Part shown: in pieces, positions 11,241 to 21,998 of the stretch
Layout: each line of letters begins with the position of its first letter
How positions within the stretch are numbered: the stretch's first letter is position 1
Assembly: GCA_951217055.1 (NCBI GenBank)
Contig: OX578277.1
Location: forward strand, 105,532,119-105,596,118
Length of the DNA stretch: 64,000 bases
Direction: 5' to 3'
DNA from: Gerris lacustris
Lineage: Eukaryota; Arthropoda; Insecta; Hemiptera; Gerridae
Program-made: the position numbers and the translations under genes
The notes under the pieces: generated by a model
The model's input: only the letters and a program-made list of their open reading frames with translations
Told to the model about the DNA's origin: nothing
Database searches by the model: none

Positions 11241-12829
11241 AAAGTTGTTATGACCTTTTGCTAGGTAAAATGTACTTGTCGACTGGACTATAATAGTTAA
11301 AAGATTGTGTGTAGATAAATGCCCTGAAAGTAGTACGAGGATTTTATCAACCTTGATCTAAATGACTAAAATCCTTATTATGTGCAAATTTAAGAGGGAG
11401 AGAAAAAACTATTTGTAATGAAATAAAAAAACAAAATACTACACATTTCTTTTAATCCAAAAAAGTTAATTCCTTGCTAATAGAAAAATATAAATTGTAA
11501 AATATGATAAAGAAGAAAAAACATTGTAACAAGAATAAACGAGTTTTTTAAAACCACTGTTATTAGAATCGTAAAAAAATAATGATCAAATTAAGATTAT
11601 GATGTGTTATAGTGAATCACAGTTCTACTAAAGTCAGCTGTTTAATATTAGTGTAATTTACTCCACGTGTTTCTAAAAATAAATTATTATTCTTTTAACG
11701 CTTCATCACTCATCTTAATAAACGGGCTGTTAATGTTTATTATACGTTGTTTTGATCTACGTACATTAAAAGTGTTGATTTTAAATAATATATTGATACA
11801 ATATACTTATAAAACATCTTACAGTATAAGCGTGGCTCTATCTTTCTTGCATTCTATCATTGGATACGACATGATTGAGGTCTTATGGCGTCTGCAATAA
11901 TTGACCGATTTAATTTCTGAGTGGGGTGCTTAAACCTCACACTAATGCTTTTTAAATCGAGCATAAAGTACAATCATATTATAAATAGGTATAATTATAT
12001 ACGGATGGAGTTGCCAAATACGAGTTAATTCCAAAAAAAAAAAATCGAAGATATGTCACACCACATAAAATCTCCCCTTTGTTCTTAAATGAAGATTTAT
12101 GGTATTTCATTTTGTTCAAAATGTACCCTATTACCTAAATCCTACAAGAGGAAACCGGACAAAATTTTTACAATTCAAGAAAGTATTCTCTATAATAATT
12201 TCTTTTTGATACTTTTCCAAATTTCTTTTTTTGCAAAAAAATGTCGAAAATCGAATTCCTCCCGCCCCCACCATTTATAAAAAGTCAAATTTGACTATTT
12301 CTAATAAAAAAAAAAATGGGATCGATTTAATGGTCTCATTAACTGCATTAAAAGTTGTGGGATTTTTTTTTTTTATAAAAACAATATGAAATCATTTATT
12401 GGAGAAATGTATATTTATTATATAAATATTATTTATTTCTTTAATAGAAGAATTATCATTTTCAAAGACTAATTTTTTTTTCTTAAAGTACTTGCATCCA
12501 AGTATTTTGTTTAGAGGATCGCATTTAAGCATTTGAAGCTCTTATACTACACTTTCCATTTAAACACATAAAACATATAAACAAATTTAGGTGGAGGGCC
12601 TCAAAAAATAAATGATACCTGGTTCAATCCCTCAGGGGGTCACTATATTTTTTATCGGTAATGAACGCAAGTAAATCACATTTTTTCGGGAAATTTTCAT
12701 CCCCCTATAATAAAGTATTAGTTTGAATTACATCAACAGTTTAGGACTCGTCATTATAGGGTAGTTAGGGGGGGAGGGGGATTTTTTAGGATATATTTAA
12801 ACTTATTTGAAATCAAAACTTAATAAACA
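11241..12829. other. AT-rich spacer without recognised genes
   Basis: Lies between the inner fold-back and R2 copy b. Short open frames are AT-rich with no domain. Short A and T runs occur at about 12025, 12310 and 12365. Confidence 0.3.
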
Positions 12830-13546
12830 GGTCAAGTGTGTGCTAGTCAGCACACAGCGAGGGTCCGTAGGCCACACTATATAGTGTTTAACTATGTAAA
12901 GTGTATAAACAGTTAAAGTAAGTTTTAAATGCAACTTACTTTAAACCATTCTAAGGGTCTAATATTCTCAAAACACACTCTGATAAAGTATTTTTTTGCC
13001 ACTGAACCGGACTACAACCATATAAATACATCGAAAAGACCATAATTATAAAAAAAACGTATTTTGTCAATAAAAAATAAAATAATATTTTTTTCGAAAT
13101 TTCCAAAAAGTGGTATCTTTACTTTTGGTCGAAGAATGATCAGGAATTTTTTCAGATTTTTTGCACTTCACATAAGCGAGATAGAGGGGGGGGGGGACAC
13201 GTTTCACACCCACTTCAAACTTGCCTACGCTCGCCCTATCAAAGTTATATCCAAAGAATTATACATTTTTGTAATCAGCTCGACGTACCCTTTCATATGG
13301 TACCCCTCACGGTGTCGAAAAAAATAGAAAAATGTTAACCCATAAGTTTTTTTAACCTAATTTTTTTGAAAAATATATTTTTTAAGTCGCTATATTTTTA
13401 AAATAAGTGGGAAGGTACAAGACACATACATGCCAAATTTTAAAGTGATCGGACGAAAGGTGTAGCCGTGAGAGCACGCGAGAGGACGGACGGACAGACA
13501 CACGCAGAAAAATATAAGGGTCCTTGGTTTTGCCTACGGACCCTAA
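12830..13546 (-). repeat. R2 dispersed repeat, copy b (inverted relative to copy a)
   Basis: Begins with AGGTCAAGTGTGTGCTAGTC and GAGGGTCCGTAGGCC and ends at 13546 with GGACGGACGGACAGACACAC and the inverse of the R2 start. A run of 11 G at 13186-13196 corresponds to the poly-C of copy a. With copy a it forms a nearly 4 kb inverted pair. Confidence 0.75.
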
Positions 13547-13644
13547 TAAAGCATATATATATATTTGTAACCTACTCTACTCATCAGCAGCTTTCATTAG
13601 AAACGATACTCGATAATTAAAAAATATTGAGTTTGCCAGATGTT

Positions 13645-13800
13645 AGTGAATTACGCATGCGCATATTAAATTTTTAACTTCTCTGTAATTTTCCTATGTG
13701 TTGGTCAAAAAGTTGTTACCTTAAACGGTTTGGGAGGTATGCACCAAAGAGCATAAGGGTTTCTAAAATGATCTACGAAATCCTAAAAGCAAAACAAAAC
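13645..13800 (-). repeat. R4 dispersed repeat fragment
   Basis: Shares TTGGTCAAAAAGTTG, AACGGTTTGGG and CTACGAAATCCTAAAA with the other R4 copies, but lacks the microsatellite tract. Confidence 0.5.
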
Positions 13801-14929
13801 TGAAATGTCCATTCGAAAGATAGTAAATAAAACAGCTTTGCAGCGGTATTGAGTCTGGCGAGCACTTCTAGTTCATTCGTTCTGAAGAACACTTATATTG
13901 TTAATTGCTCTAATCCTTACCAGAACAAAATGAGGCCCAATTAGTGGTACTCGGCTGGTAATCACGTATTTAGGCGTTTAATTACTTTTAATTGCAAAGT
14001 CTTAGTCTTTGTTGCTTTCCTTCTATTACTAGAATTAAAGGAGCAATGTCATTATCTCAGAATATCGCTTGTGAATCTTTTACAAATAATCTGTAACAGC
14101 TGACTGCATACCTATACTGAATAGTGTAAAGGTCTTAGTCAAAAAAATCTCAATTTTTAATTAACTCGCTTATTGGGATCAGCGAAAAAATATCTATATA
14201 GAATGGTATAAAAGGATTTAATTCTGGACTGACTCATAAGGGTTGTTATCCTATTATGTAGTTAGTGTCAAGCATATAAAGGGTTTAAGCCCTTAATACC
14301 TACTATATAAATTCTCTGATAAGATATCTGATTTTAGTATGTATCAAAGGCATAAGTCAAGTTAAATCCTTTATAACAAATTCTTTATGCTATAGCTATA
14401 GCTTGTACGAAAAAAAAGAACGCTAAGGTAAAAAATATAGATCGTGACCATGAAGAAGTTTTTGATTATAATGATTTATAATTGATAAAAGTACCTATTA
14501 AATTATTGACCTTAGTCAGTTCAAAAAAATAATATTCTTCATGTTCATGTTGATATATAGGCGATCAAAGAATCAAAATTTTGTGTCTCAATTTTAGGGA
14601 ATAAAATCTATATTTGGATGGGTCAATTGCATGCAGTAACATGTAAATTCGAGTTTCATTGAAGGAGGGGGGGGGCTAATATTGTAGGTCGAGAGGCTAT
14701 ACCTAATTATGTTTCAAAGGATTTAAGTCAAATAATAAACTGATATGAAAGACAAAAGTCCTGGTTTTTATTTTAACTTTGATTTATACTTGATGTAGAG
14801 TTTAATGTTAAAGGAATAATGATCCAGGCTTGAAATTCCTGCACAATATACTTTGAAGAGTATACGATCGAGCGCACATTAAAGTAACGGGCAGCACATT
14901 ATTTTTCAACCGCAGAAATATATACGAGC
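13801..14929. other. Stretch without recognised genes
   Basis: No supported coding sequence, RNA or repeat family member. One run of 9 G occurs at 14667-14675. Confidence 0.3.
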
Positions 14930-15195
14930 CCATGCAAATTGGACGACACATATGGGGAAGTACTGCGCTGTGTCTCAATTCGTGAGGTTTCGTATATATC
15001 TGCGGTTTAAAAAAACTGTGCTGCCTTGTCCTGCGTCTTAATTTGAGCGGTTTCGTATATATCTGCGGTTTAAAAAAACTGTGCTTCCCTGCCCTGCTTT
15101 TCAATTCGTGCGTTTTCGTATATATCTGCGGTTTATAAAAAACTGTGCTACCCTGCCCTGCGTCTGAATTTGCACCCACGTTATGGCTTGCAATA
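14930..15195. repeat. Tandem repeat, ~77 bp unit, abutting the assembly gap
   Basis: At least three units share TTTCGTATATATCTGCGGTT, a short A run, ACTGTGCT and CCCTGCCCTGCGT. The array runs straight into the N gap, so its true copy number is unknown. A related piece, CGCCCACGTTAAGGCTTGC, is found at 17140-17158 on the far side of the gap and R4 fold-back. Confidence 0.8.
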
Positions 15196-15395
15196 NNNNN
15201 NNNNNNNNNNNNNNNNNNNNNNNNNNNNNNNNNNNNNNNNNNNNNNNNNNNNNNNNNNNNNNNNNNNNNNNNNNNNNNNNNNNNNNNNNNNNNNNNNNNN
15301 NNNNNNNNNNNNNNNNNNNNNNNNNNNNNNNNNNNNNNNNNNNNNNNNNNNNNNNNNNNNNNNNNNNNNNNNNNNNNNNNNNNNNNNNNNNNNNN
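15196..15395. other. Assembly gap (200 N)
   Basis: Exactly 200 N, probably a placeholder of standard size. Open frames that read through it are meaningless. Confidence 1.
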
Positions 15396-16872
15396 AGTAA
15401 AGTGCTCCTTCTCTATAGGAGATACGACAAAATGTTATTAGAATAAGTTGTTTAGAATAAGAAAACTGAGTAAGAATACAAACATTTTAAAAGGCTCCGC
15501 CTACTTTGATATATTACATTATTACCATTTTTAGGGTTTTGTAGATACTTCTCAAAACCCTTATGCCGAGGGTGATGTGTCCGTCCGTCCGTCGCTCTTT
15601 GGTTCATAGGGCCCGAACCGTTTAAGCGAAAGTGCTGAAATTTAAAACACTGGTGCAACTTTTTGACCCAACCACAGGAAAATTATATAGAAGTTCAAAA
15701 TTTGATATGCGCATATGCGCAATTCGAAAAAATGTGATAAACTCAAAATTTTTTTAAATTTTTGAGTGGGGTATCAAATGAAAGCTGCTGAAGAGTAGGA
15801 CACAAATATATATATGCTTTTTTGAATTTTGCGTTTCTTATTGGTTAAAAAATCAAAATATACCCAAAAAAAAATCCCCCCCCCCCAACCACTATAGATC
15901 GGCTGGTGCTAAAATTTCGAAATAATTCATGCTAATACCTTAATGTGGCGCGATGAAAATTCCGGGAGTTCATCCTAAATTGTCAAAAATTGCCAATTTT
16001 GGGCGCGAAAAAGTGAAGTGCGCCCAAAATTTTATTTTTTGAAAATGTTGAGTTGGGTATCAAATAAAAGCTGCTGAAAAGTAGGACACAAATATATATA
16101 TATGCTTTTTTAAATTTTACATTTCTTATTGGTTAAATAAATCAAAATATACCCAAAAAACATTCCCCCCCCCCCCCAACCACTATATAACGGCTGGTCC
16201 TAAAATTTCAAAATAATTCATGGTTATACCTTATGGTGGGGCGATGCAAATTTCCTGAAAAATGTAATTTATCTTGTCTTTATTACAGATAAAAAACATT
16301 GTGACCCCCCGGGGGATCGAACCCGGGACCCTTGAGATCGAAGACAAAAAAATCATAATTACATAACGGGTATGCTTACTCATCTACAAAACCCTAATAA
16401 GTACTTGGACGCAAGTACTTCCCTGTGATTTTTTTGAATTGTTGAAGATATTAAAAAAATTCGTGAGGAAAAAATCTTACAAAATTGATAAATTATGCAA
16501 GTGCAAAACATTTTGTTTACTTTCATTCGTCTTAAGAAATTTAAATATTTATTATAAGAAATAAGAATAATAAATAATAAAACAAATAATTCACGATTAA
16601 ATTTCATTTTGTACTAAGATAGTAATATTCATTGTGGTATTTTCGAAATTTAAAGCCAATTTTATGGCACAGAAAAAATCACTAAAATTATAATTTTTTA
16701 CTATTTTTAACAGCAAAATAGGCATAATGGTGTGGTAAATAATGCAATATAGCAAAGTAAGTAAACGCGAAGCGTTTTAAAATTTTGTATTCTTACTCAG
16801 TTTTTCTCTCTGAACAACTTTTTCTAATAACATTTTGTCGTATCTCCTAGAGAAGGAGCACTATACTAGTGG
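15396..16872. repeat. R4 repeat in a fold-back with internal tandem duplication
   Basis: The left end (15396-15500: GTGCTCCTTCTCTATAGGAG, AACTGAGTAAGAATACAAA) is inverted at 16770-16865 (TTTGTATTCTTACTCAGTTT, CCTAGAGAAGGAGCAC). Inside, R4 runs from GGGTTTTGTAGATACTT (15535) through GTCCGTCCGTC. A segment with AAAGCTGCTGAAGAGTAGGA, a poly-C tract and AACCACTATAG is duplicated at about 15770-15960 and 16045-16265. The motif CTACAAAACCCTAATAAG at 16383-16400 is an inverted R4 end. Confidence 0.65.
16300..16350 (-). repeat. tRNA-like B-box segment inside R4 fold-back
   Basis: The minus strand reads GGTCCCGGGTTCGATCCCCC, a good RNA polymerase III B-box context. No credible A-box or cloverleaf was found, so this is a SINE-head remnant or chance rather than a tRNA gene. 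Confidence 0.35.
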
Positions 16873-17039
16873 GAAAAATATCTTTTTTGTAAATTTTCAA
16901 GACATACGTGATTTTTCGAAACTTAATTTATGACATAAATTAGTTTCTATCCAACCAGGGCTGAACCCCAGAAGATGGAATTTTAATTCAAAAATTTTTA
17001 GTATTTTTCACCTATTCATGCGTCGATCCGGGGACACAC

Positions 17040-17172
17040 TGTATATGAGTCCGCGCGAATTTAAACGCCATTTCAACTAGCGCCAATAGGCCACGTCTGG
17101 TGTAGTACTTACCTGCCCTGTCCTGCGTCTAAATTTGCGCCCACGTTAAGGCTTGCAATAAATAAGCTGTAA
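17040..17172. repeat. Second flank of the gap-side repeat
   Basis: CCTGCCCTGTCCTGCGTCTA and CCCACGTTAAGGCTTGC repeat the sequence just left of the N gap (15155-15194). The R4 fold-back therefore sits between two copies of this unit. Confidence 0.6.
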
Positions 17173-17194
17173 GTAGTCTCATTTTTTTATCTTT

Positions 17195-17645
17195 GCTTCC
17201 TAGCTTACCGAAGGTAATGGAAGCTATGTGATCGTTTTGAAGAAAAACAATATTATGTTTCCGATTTAAAAAATTCCAAGACAGAAATCCGTTTCAGTCA
17301 TTAAGGAACATTTTTGATTCCGTGTCTGTCTGCCACTCTGTCGCTCATTTTTTTTTTTTTTTTTGCGCAACATTTCCTAAAAACTACACGTCCGGTGTTA
17401 ATGAAATTTGGATGGTAGGTCATAATTAGCCCAGTGTTGGTCCCATATAAGTTTCAAACTTCTGCGCCTATTTGTTTCTCTTCCACATGCGCACAAACAT
17501 ACATTTATTTACCCCTATATCATCAAAAGAACCTATTTTATTTTTATGAAATTTTGATGGCTCGTCAAAAGTACCATGCAGATGTCCCAATCCAAGATTG
17601 GTTGCACAGATCTGGGTTTCATTCACGGTACCTGGAACACCACCT
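17195..17645 (+). repeat. R1 dispersed repeat, partial copy
   Basis: Starts at CTTCCTAGCTTACCGAAGG, contains GTGTCTGTCTGCCACTCTG, a T run (17350-17365), AAACTACACGTCCG and the CACATGCGCACAAACATACA block, and ends before the R1 3' part. Confidence 0.7.
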
Positions 17646-17788
17646 CTCCATGTTCACCCAGTATCGCTATTAATGGGTATAGCTACTAATATTAAGTGGT
17701 AACTAACTAGATGCGTATGTCAATCATATATGGTTTGTACAGCTGATACAGAGACACCAGTACCCCCCCCCCCCCCTCCCAAATTATA

Positions 17789-18568
17789 CAGGGTCCAATA
17801 GTCTCTCCCTCCCTCAACTTTTGAACGGTTTGAGATAAATTAATGAAACTTGGGGGAACCTTACCATGTAAAGGGAAGTTTATTTTCATGTAATCGCGCA
17901 CTAGGAGCAACCCCAATGTTGCCCCAAGGCCACCTAACTCCAAAATTTGAAATTGGAGTGTATATTTTTGATAGCGTGAAAAATAATAAAATTTTACTTG
18001 TAACTTTTTGGTATATCTCCAATATTTTGCCCCCTATAGGGGGGGGAGGGGGGCAAAGATAGCAAAATAACCCTTCCGAAAATAGTAAAATACTTATAAA
18101 AACACTTATATCGTTATAAAATCTAAACGGTTCCGAATAAATTAATGGAACGTGGAGGATCTGTACCATGTAAAGGGAAGTGTGTATTCATCCACTCACA
18201 TACTAGGGGCAACCACCCATTTTGACCCTAGGCACTGAAATTTACCATTTTTTTAATTTTGCCCCATATAGGGAGGAAAATTTTGGGGATAGAAGTTTAA
18301 AGTAAAATATTCTTATTTTTTACCGTATAGAATCCACAACTGCTGTAAAAAAAAATGTACTCTCACACAATTTGAAATGTTGAAGTTGGGTGGTCTGGGG
18401 GCAAAGTGTGTGTTTGCATGAAATTTGCATGAAATTGCCCCTAATGCGCGATTGCATGAAAAAAAACTTCTCTTTACTATGTACGGATTCCCCAATTTAG
18501 CTCAAGGCTCAAACCGTTCAATAGTTAAGAGGGGGGGGGGGGGGGGGGGGGGCTTTTGGACCACCCTG
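17789..18568. mobile_element. Mariner-type MITE (non-autonomous) with CAGGGT termini
   Basis: The left end begins CAGGGTCCAATAG after TA (17787-17788) and the right end is the inverse, ...GGACCACCCTG followed by TA (18569-18570), consistent with TA target duplication. Subterminal segments are also inverted: CTCAACTTTTGAACGGTTTG on the left and AAACCGTTCAATAGTTAAG on the right, CATGTAAAGGGAAG on the left. The interior is duplicated in part (ACCATGTAAAGGGAAG at 17862 and 18166) and has no transposase. A run of 22 G lies just inside the right end (18531-18552) and a run of 14 C just outside the left (17763-17776). Confidence 0.65.
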
Positions 18569-18677
18569 TATATATATTATGTAATTGTATAGCACCACGA
18601 AGTTAATGTCATAATATATTATGTATTTCTATTTTTAGTTAATTACTTTTTTAAATTTTTATTATGTTAATTACAGT

Positions 18678-19904
18678 CAGCGTTTCCCAACCTAGATGCT
18701 GCGACCCTATACATTTTTCCTTAACATTTTCGCGACCCTACCTTGAATATAGAGTACTGCATACTCTAATGATTGCAGGGATATACATGGTCCCAAAAGC
18801 CAGAATTCTACTAAAATCATTACTGGATTAGGGAGGAGGGACTGTAGCTGATTAATTTAAATTTAATGATTATTATTATTTTTTCTTTTTTAAAAAACCG
18901 AGCACACTCATCGTCTTAATTCGGTAAATGAAAATATTTAATTTTTACATCAGTTTTGTATTATATTACATACAAAGCACCTTCCTGAACTCTAACTCTC
19001 ATTGGTAGGCTTAAAAGGTCGGAAGTTTGAAGAAAAGAGATTAAAAGCTTCTAGGAAGTTTCTTTACTCTTCGTTGCCAAACCCCTTATTCTGTCACTTT
19101 ATTTTTATAGCAACCTTTCAAGTATTCTTTATTCGTTATGATTTTATCTATATAATCTTATTATTTTTACTTTGTAAAATTAAATTTATATTGCTTCCGA
19201 GCTTACCGAAGGTAACGGAAGCTATGTGATCGTTCTAAAGAAAGAAAAATATTTAGGTCTCCGATTTCAAAAATTCCAAGACAGAAAATCCGTTTCAGAC
19301 ATCAGAGAACATTTTTGGTTCCGTGTCTGTCTGTCGGTCTGTCGGTCCGTCAGTCTGTCGGTCTGTCGTTCGATTTTTGCGAACCAACATATCTTAAAAA
19401 CTGCACGTCCGATATTAATGAAATTTAGATGGTAGGTCATAATTAGCCCATTGTTGGTGTTGGTCCCATATAAGTTTCAACCTTATGCGCTTATTTTTTC
19501 TCTTCCACATGCGCACAAACATACATCTATTTACACCTATATAGCTTCAAAAGTACTGATCTGATTTGTATGAAACTTGTACAGTTTATCGAAAGTAACC
19601 CGCAGATATCCCAAGATTAATTTGAACCATCTGCGCTCTTTAACTTTTGCTAAATTGATACTTTAATTCATGTAAATAATTAAAACCATTTTGACAGATT
19701 AAAAATCCGGGAAACAATTAAACAAATTAGACAATAATGGCTTGTAAAAAAGCATAAAACCAATACAGCACGTGAATAGGATGCGAGGAAGCTATGTGCC
19801 ACACCAATTGACAGTCTATTTTTTTATTTTTGTGTATAATTTCAAAGATTTTTCGCGACCCTATATTCGGTCGCGAGTCATGGCCACAGGGTTGGGAAAC
19901 GCTG
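18678..19904. mobile_element. hAT-like non-autonomous element
   Basis: Left terminus CAGCGTTTCCCAACC and right terminus GGTTGGGAAACGCTG are perfect 15-bp inverted repeats of the type common in hAT MITEs. CGCGACCCTA recurs near both ends in the same orientation. An 8-bp duplication could not be confirmed because the pogo-like element starts only 10 bp to the right. The body is filled by a nested R1 copy (19190-19845). No transposase is seen. Confidence 0.55.
19190..19845 (+). repeat. R1 dispersed repeat, near full-length copy
   Basis: The best reference copy in the window. It runs from GCTTCCGAGCTTACCGAAGG, through GTCTGTCTGTCGGTCTGTCG (19325-19370), AAACTGCACGTCCGATATTA, CACATGCGCACAAACATACA, CACCTATATAGCTTCAAAAG and AAGTAACCCGCAGATATCCC, to GGATGCGAGGAAGCTATGTG and AATTGACAGTCTATT. 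It has no coding capacity; open frames through the microsatellite are spurious. Confidence 0.8.
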
Positions 19905-19914
19905 TGACAATATA

Positions 19915-21325
19915 CAGTAGGACCCCGATAATCCAGACAAAAGGTAATACTGAACCCTCGGTAATCCGGACGGTCCATGGTGAATGGAAGGCAGAAACAA
20001 TGAAATTTATAAAAGCATGTTTATCGTAGGTATTGTGGGTAGGTACTAAAGCGGAAGTCGATTTCTCTTCTAGCCTTAGGTCATGACGAGACAACGCCAC
20101 TCGCTAATAAGTACAAGCACTGTAACAGCAGAAGATGAAAATGATGATAAAGATGACGTTTATCCTCTTAATGCTTTAAAAAAAATGTAATTCTGGGGTA
20201 ATGATGGCACTCAACACTTGACTTCAATGGGCTGAAGAGCAAAATTTGAAACAGCGCCAAATCATTCTCTCCAGGCGATTTTTTATTAGGTAAATGATAG
20301 GAATGTACATATTATATGTACGTTCATTCACCTACAATGTAGGTCCTACATCCTACATATATGTAATATTATACTAGGCATCGCGTGGCTCTATCATTGA
20401 AGCGAGCGTATTGCAATGAAATACTGAATATTGAAATTTATTAATCATGATGAATGTCATAGTTGAAGATAAGTGGAAGAGGGTAGTGTGGGGAAGAGTG
20501 GGGGTACTCGGTACAAAGCTTTACTTCCTAAACAAACCTATACACTAAACGACTATAACAAACTTCACCACCCGCGGTAGCTTTTAAACAATTATTATAA
20601 ATGTATCTCGTCACTACGCAAAGAATTTTGCTTGTATCAAGTTGAAATTTTGCATACCTGTTTCAATTGTGCATTAGATGGTGTATATGAAGTTTTATTA
20701 AAATCGTTACGTTAGAACGTAAGATATCGGTAAAAAGGTTGTTTTCTCTATTATAAACGTTTAGGTCCGCTTTAATAGTTTTAGCGATCTTTATTAAGTC
20801 ATAGCGGTGTCGCTGTTGGTTTTAGTAAAAAATGTTATTTGAAAAAAATGTTCGTCTCATCGAATAGATGATGATAGAATCTTTTCCCGTCCTGAAATTC
20901 CAATTTAATTTTTGTACCTCTCGTTTACGCGAGTGTTGCGCGCGAACTCTTGGACGGATCACGCTGTCCAACGAACTTAGCCTGAGTATTAGTAAGAGGA
21001 TCATGTATACCAAATTTAAACTAAATCGGTCAACTTTTACTCAAGTTATCGTCACACGCGTGAACGTTACTGACAGACAGACAGACAGACAGACACGGAG
21101 CATATTTCGTTGAATGTAGGAAGCTCGCTACGCTCGCTTCAATCACGCTCATGCTGTACACTAATTTTATGCATACATATGATATAGGTAATATTTAAAT
21201 ACAAATACAGTAACCATCCATAGAATATAGTTTAACATTATTTTTTAAAAACCTTGGTAATTCGGAAATCCCGCTAATCCGGACGACCCTGTGCCTGACT
21301 TCGTCCAGATTACCGGGTCTTACTG
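19915..21325. mobile_element. pogo/Tigger-like element remnant
   Basis: The left end reads CAGTAGGACCCCGATAATCC after TA, a classic pogo/Tigger-style terminus; the right end inverse reads CAGTAAGACCCGGTAATCTG. Near 20205-20260 a plus-strand translation contains a phrase like LQWAEEQNL, resembling the C-terminal tail of pogo-type transposases, with acidic residues before it (about 20130-20160). The tail is broken by stops. R3 copy B is nested inside. The right TA is missing, so the right edge is degraded or slightly misplaced. Confidence 0.6.
20379..21165 (+). repeat. R3 dispersed repeat, copy B
   Basis: Starts GGCATCGCGTGGCTCTATCA, continues with ACGTTAGAACGTAAGATATC, GGTCCGCTTTAATAG, GTTTACGCGAGTGTTGCGCG, TTTTACTCAAGTTATCGTC and a GACAGACAGACAGACAC tract (21070-21095), and ends with GCTCGCTACGCTCGCTTCAA. 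Nested in the pogo-like element. Confidence 0.75.
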
Positions 21326-21998
21326 AACTCAGTTAAGAATAGAAGCAACTCGTGGCTATGTAATACACAGAAAAGCTTCATAAAAATATATTTATCGCAT
21401 ATATCCTTAAATTATGTAACATAAATAAATTGATTTATTCATTTTGATATTACTTGCAAAAAGAAAAAAAAAAAATTTTTCATATTTTATAACCAACACT
21501 AAACTTAAGGTGTTATTAATCTTTATATATGATTTTAAAAGTATAAGGAGAAAATTTTAAGTTGATAGAAGTTTAATGGTTAATCTTTTATATGCAAGTT
21601 TTATGGGTTTTTAGAAGACAAATTTTATAAAATGTATGGGTACTTTTACGTAAACACCGTAGTTCTTTTCCATATTAAATGTAAGCAAGTATGAATTTAA
21701 AAGCACATTACATTCTTCATCAATTTATGATGTAATAATAGCTATACACACTGGGCTGTCATTTATATAGTAAAGTCTATTGTGTTATCATATAGTTAAT
21801 AAAGTTTATGTACTCAACATAACTATAGTACATTATCTCTAATCATCGTCTAAACGATAATAAAATAACATGGTGTAATAATAATATACTTCAATCAGCT
21901 AACAGCTGACTAAATCATCCAATTTATGTCACTGCAGAAGAAGTGATTCAACTTTAAAAATATTACATTACAATTAATCGAAAATTTAGTTCTTGTTT
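21326..21998. other. AT-rich stretch, nothing recognised
   Basis: No coding region or repeat member identified. Confidence 0.3.

Noticed and set aside
11270..11300. Terminus of the long-TIR element (GACTGGACTATAAT resembles its end)
   Set aside because: Only about 12 bases match, and no partner end or internal similarity was found.
15145..15446. Open frames spanning the N gap on the plus strand
   Set aside because: They consist mostly of unknown bases; no coding information.
16300..16350. tRNA gene
   Set aside because: B-box-like text without an A-box or pairing acceptor and T stems. The same applies to the R5 segments at about 30130, 30915 and 38210.
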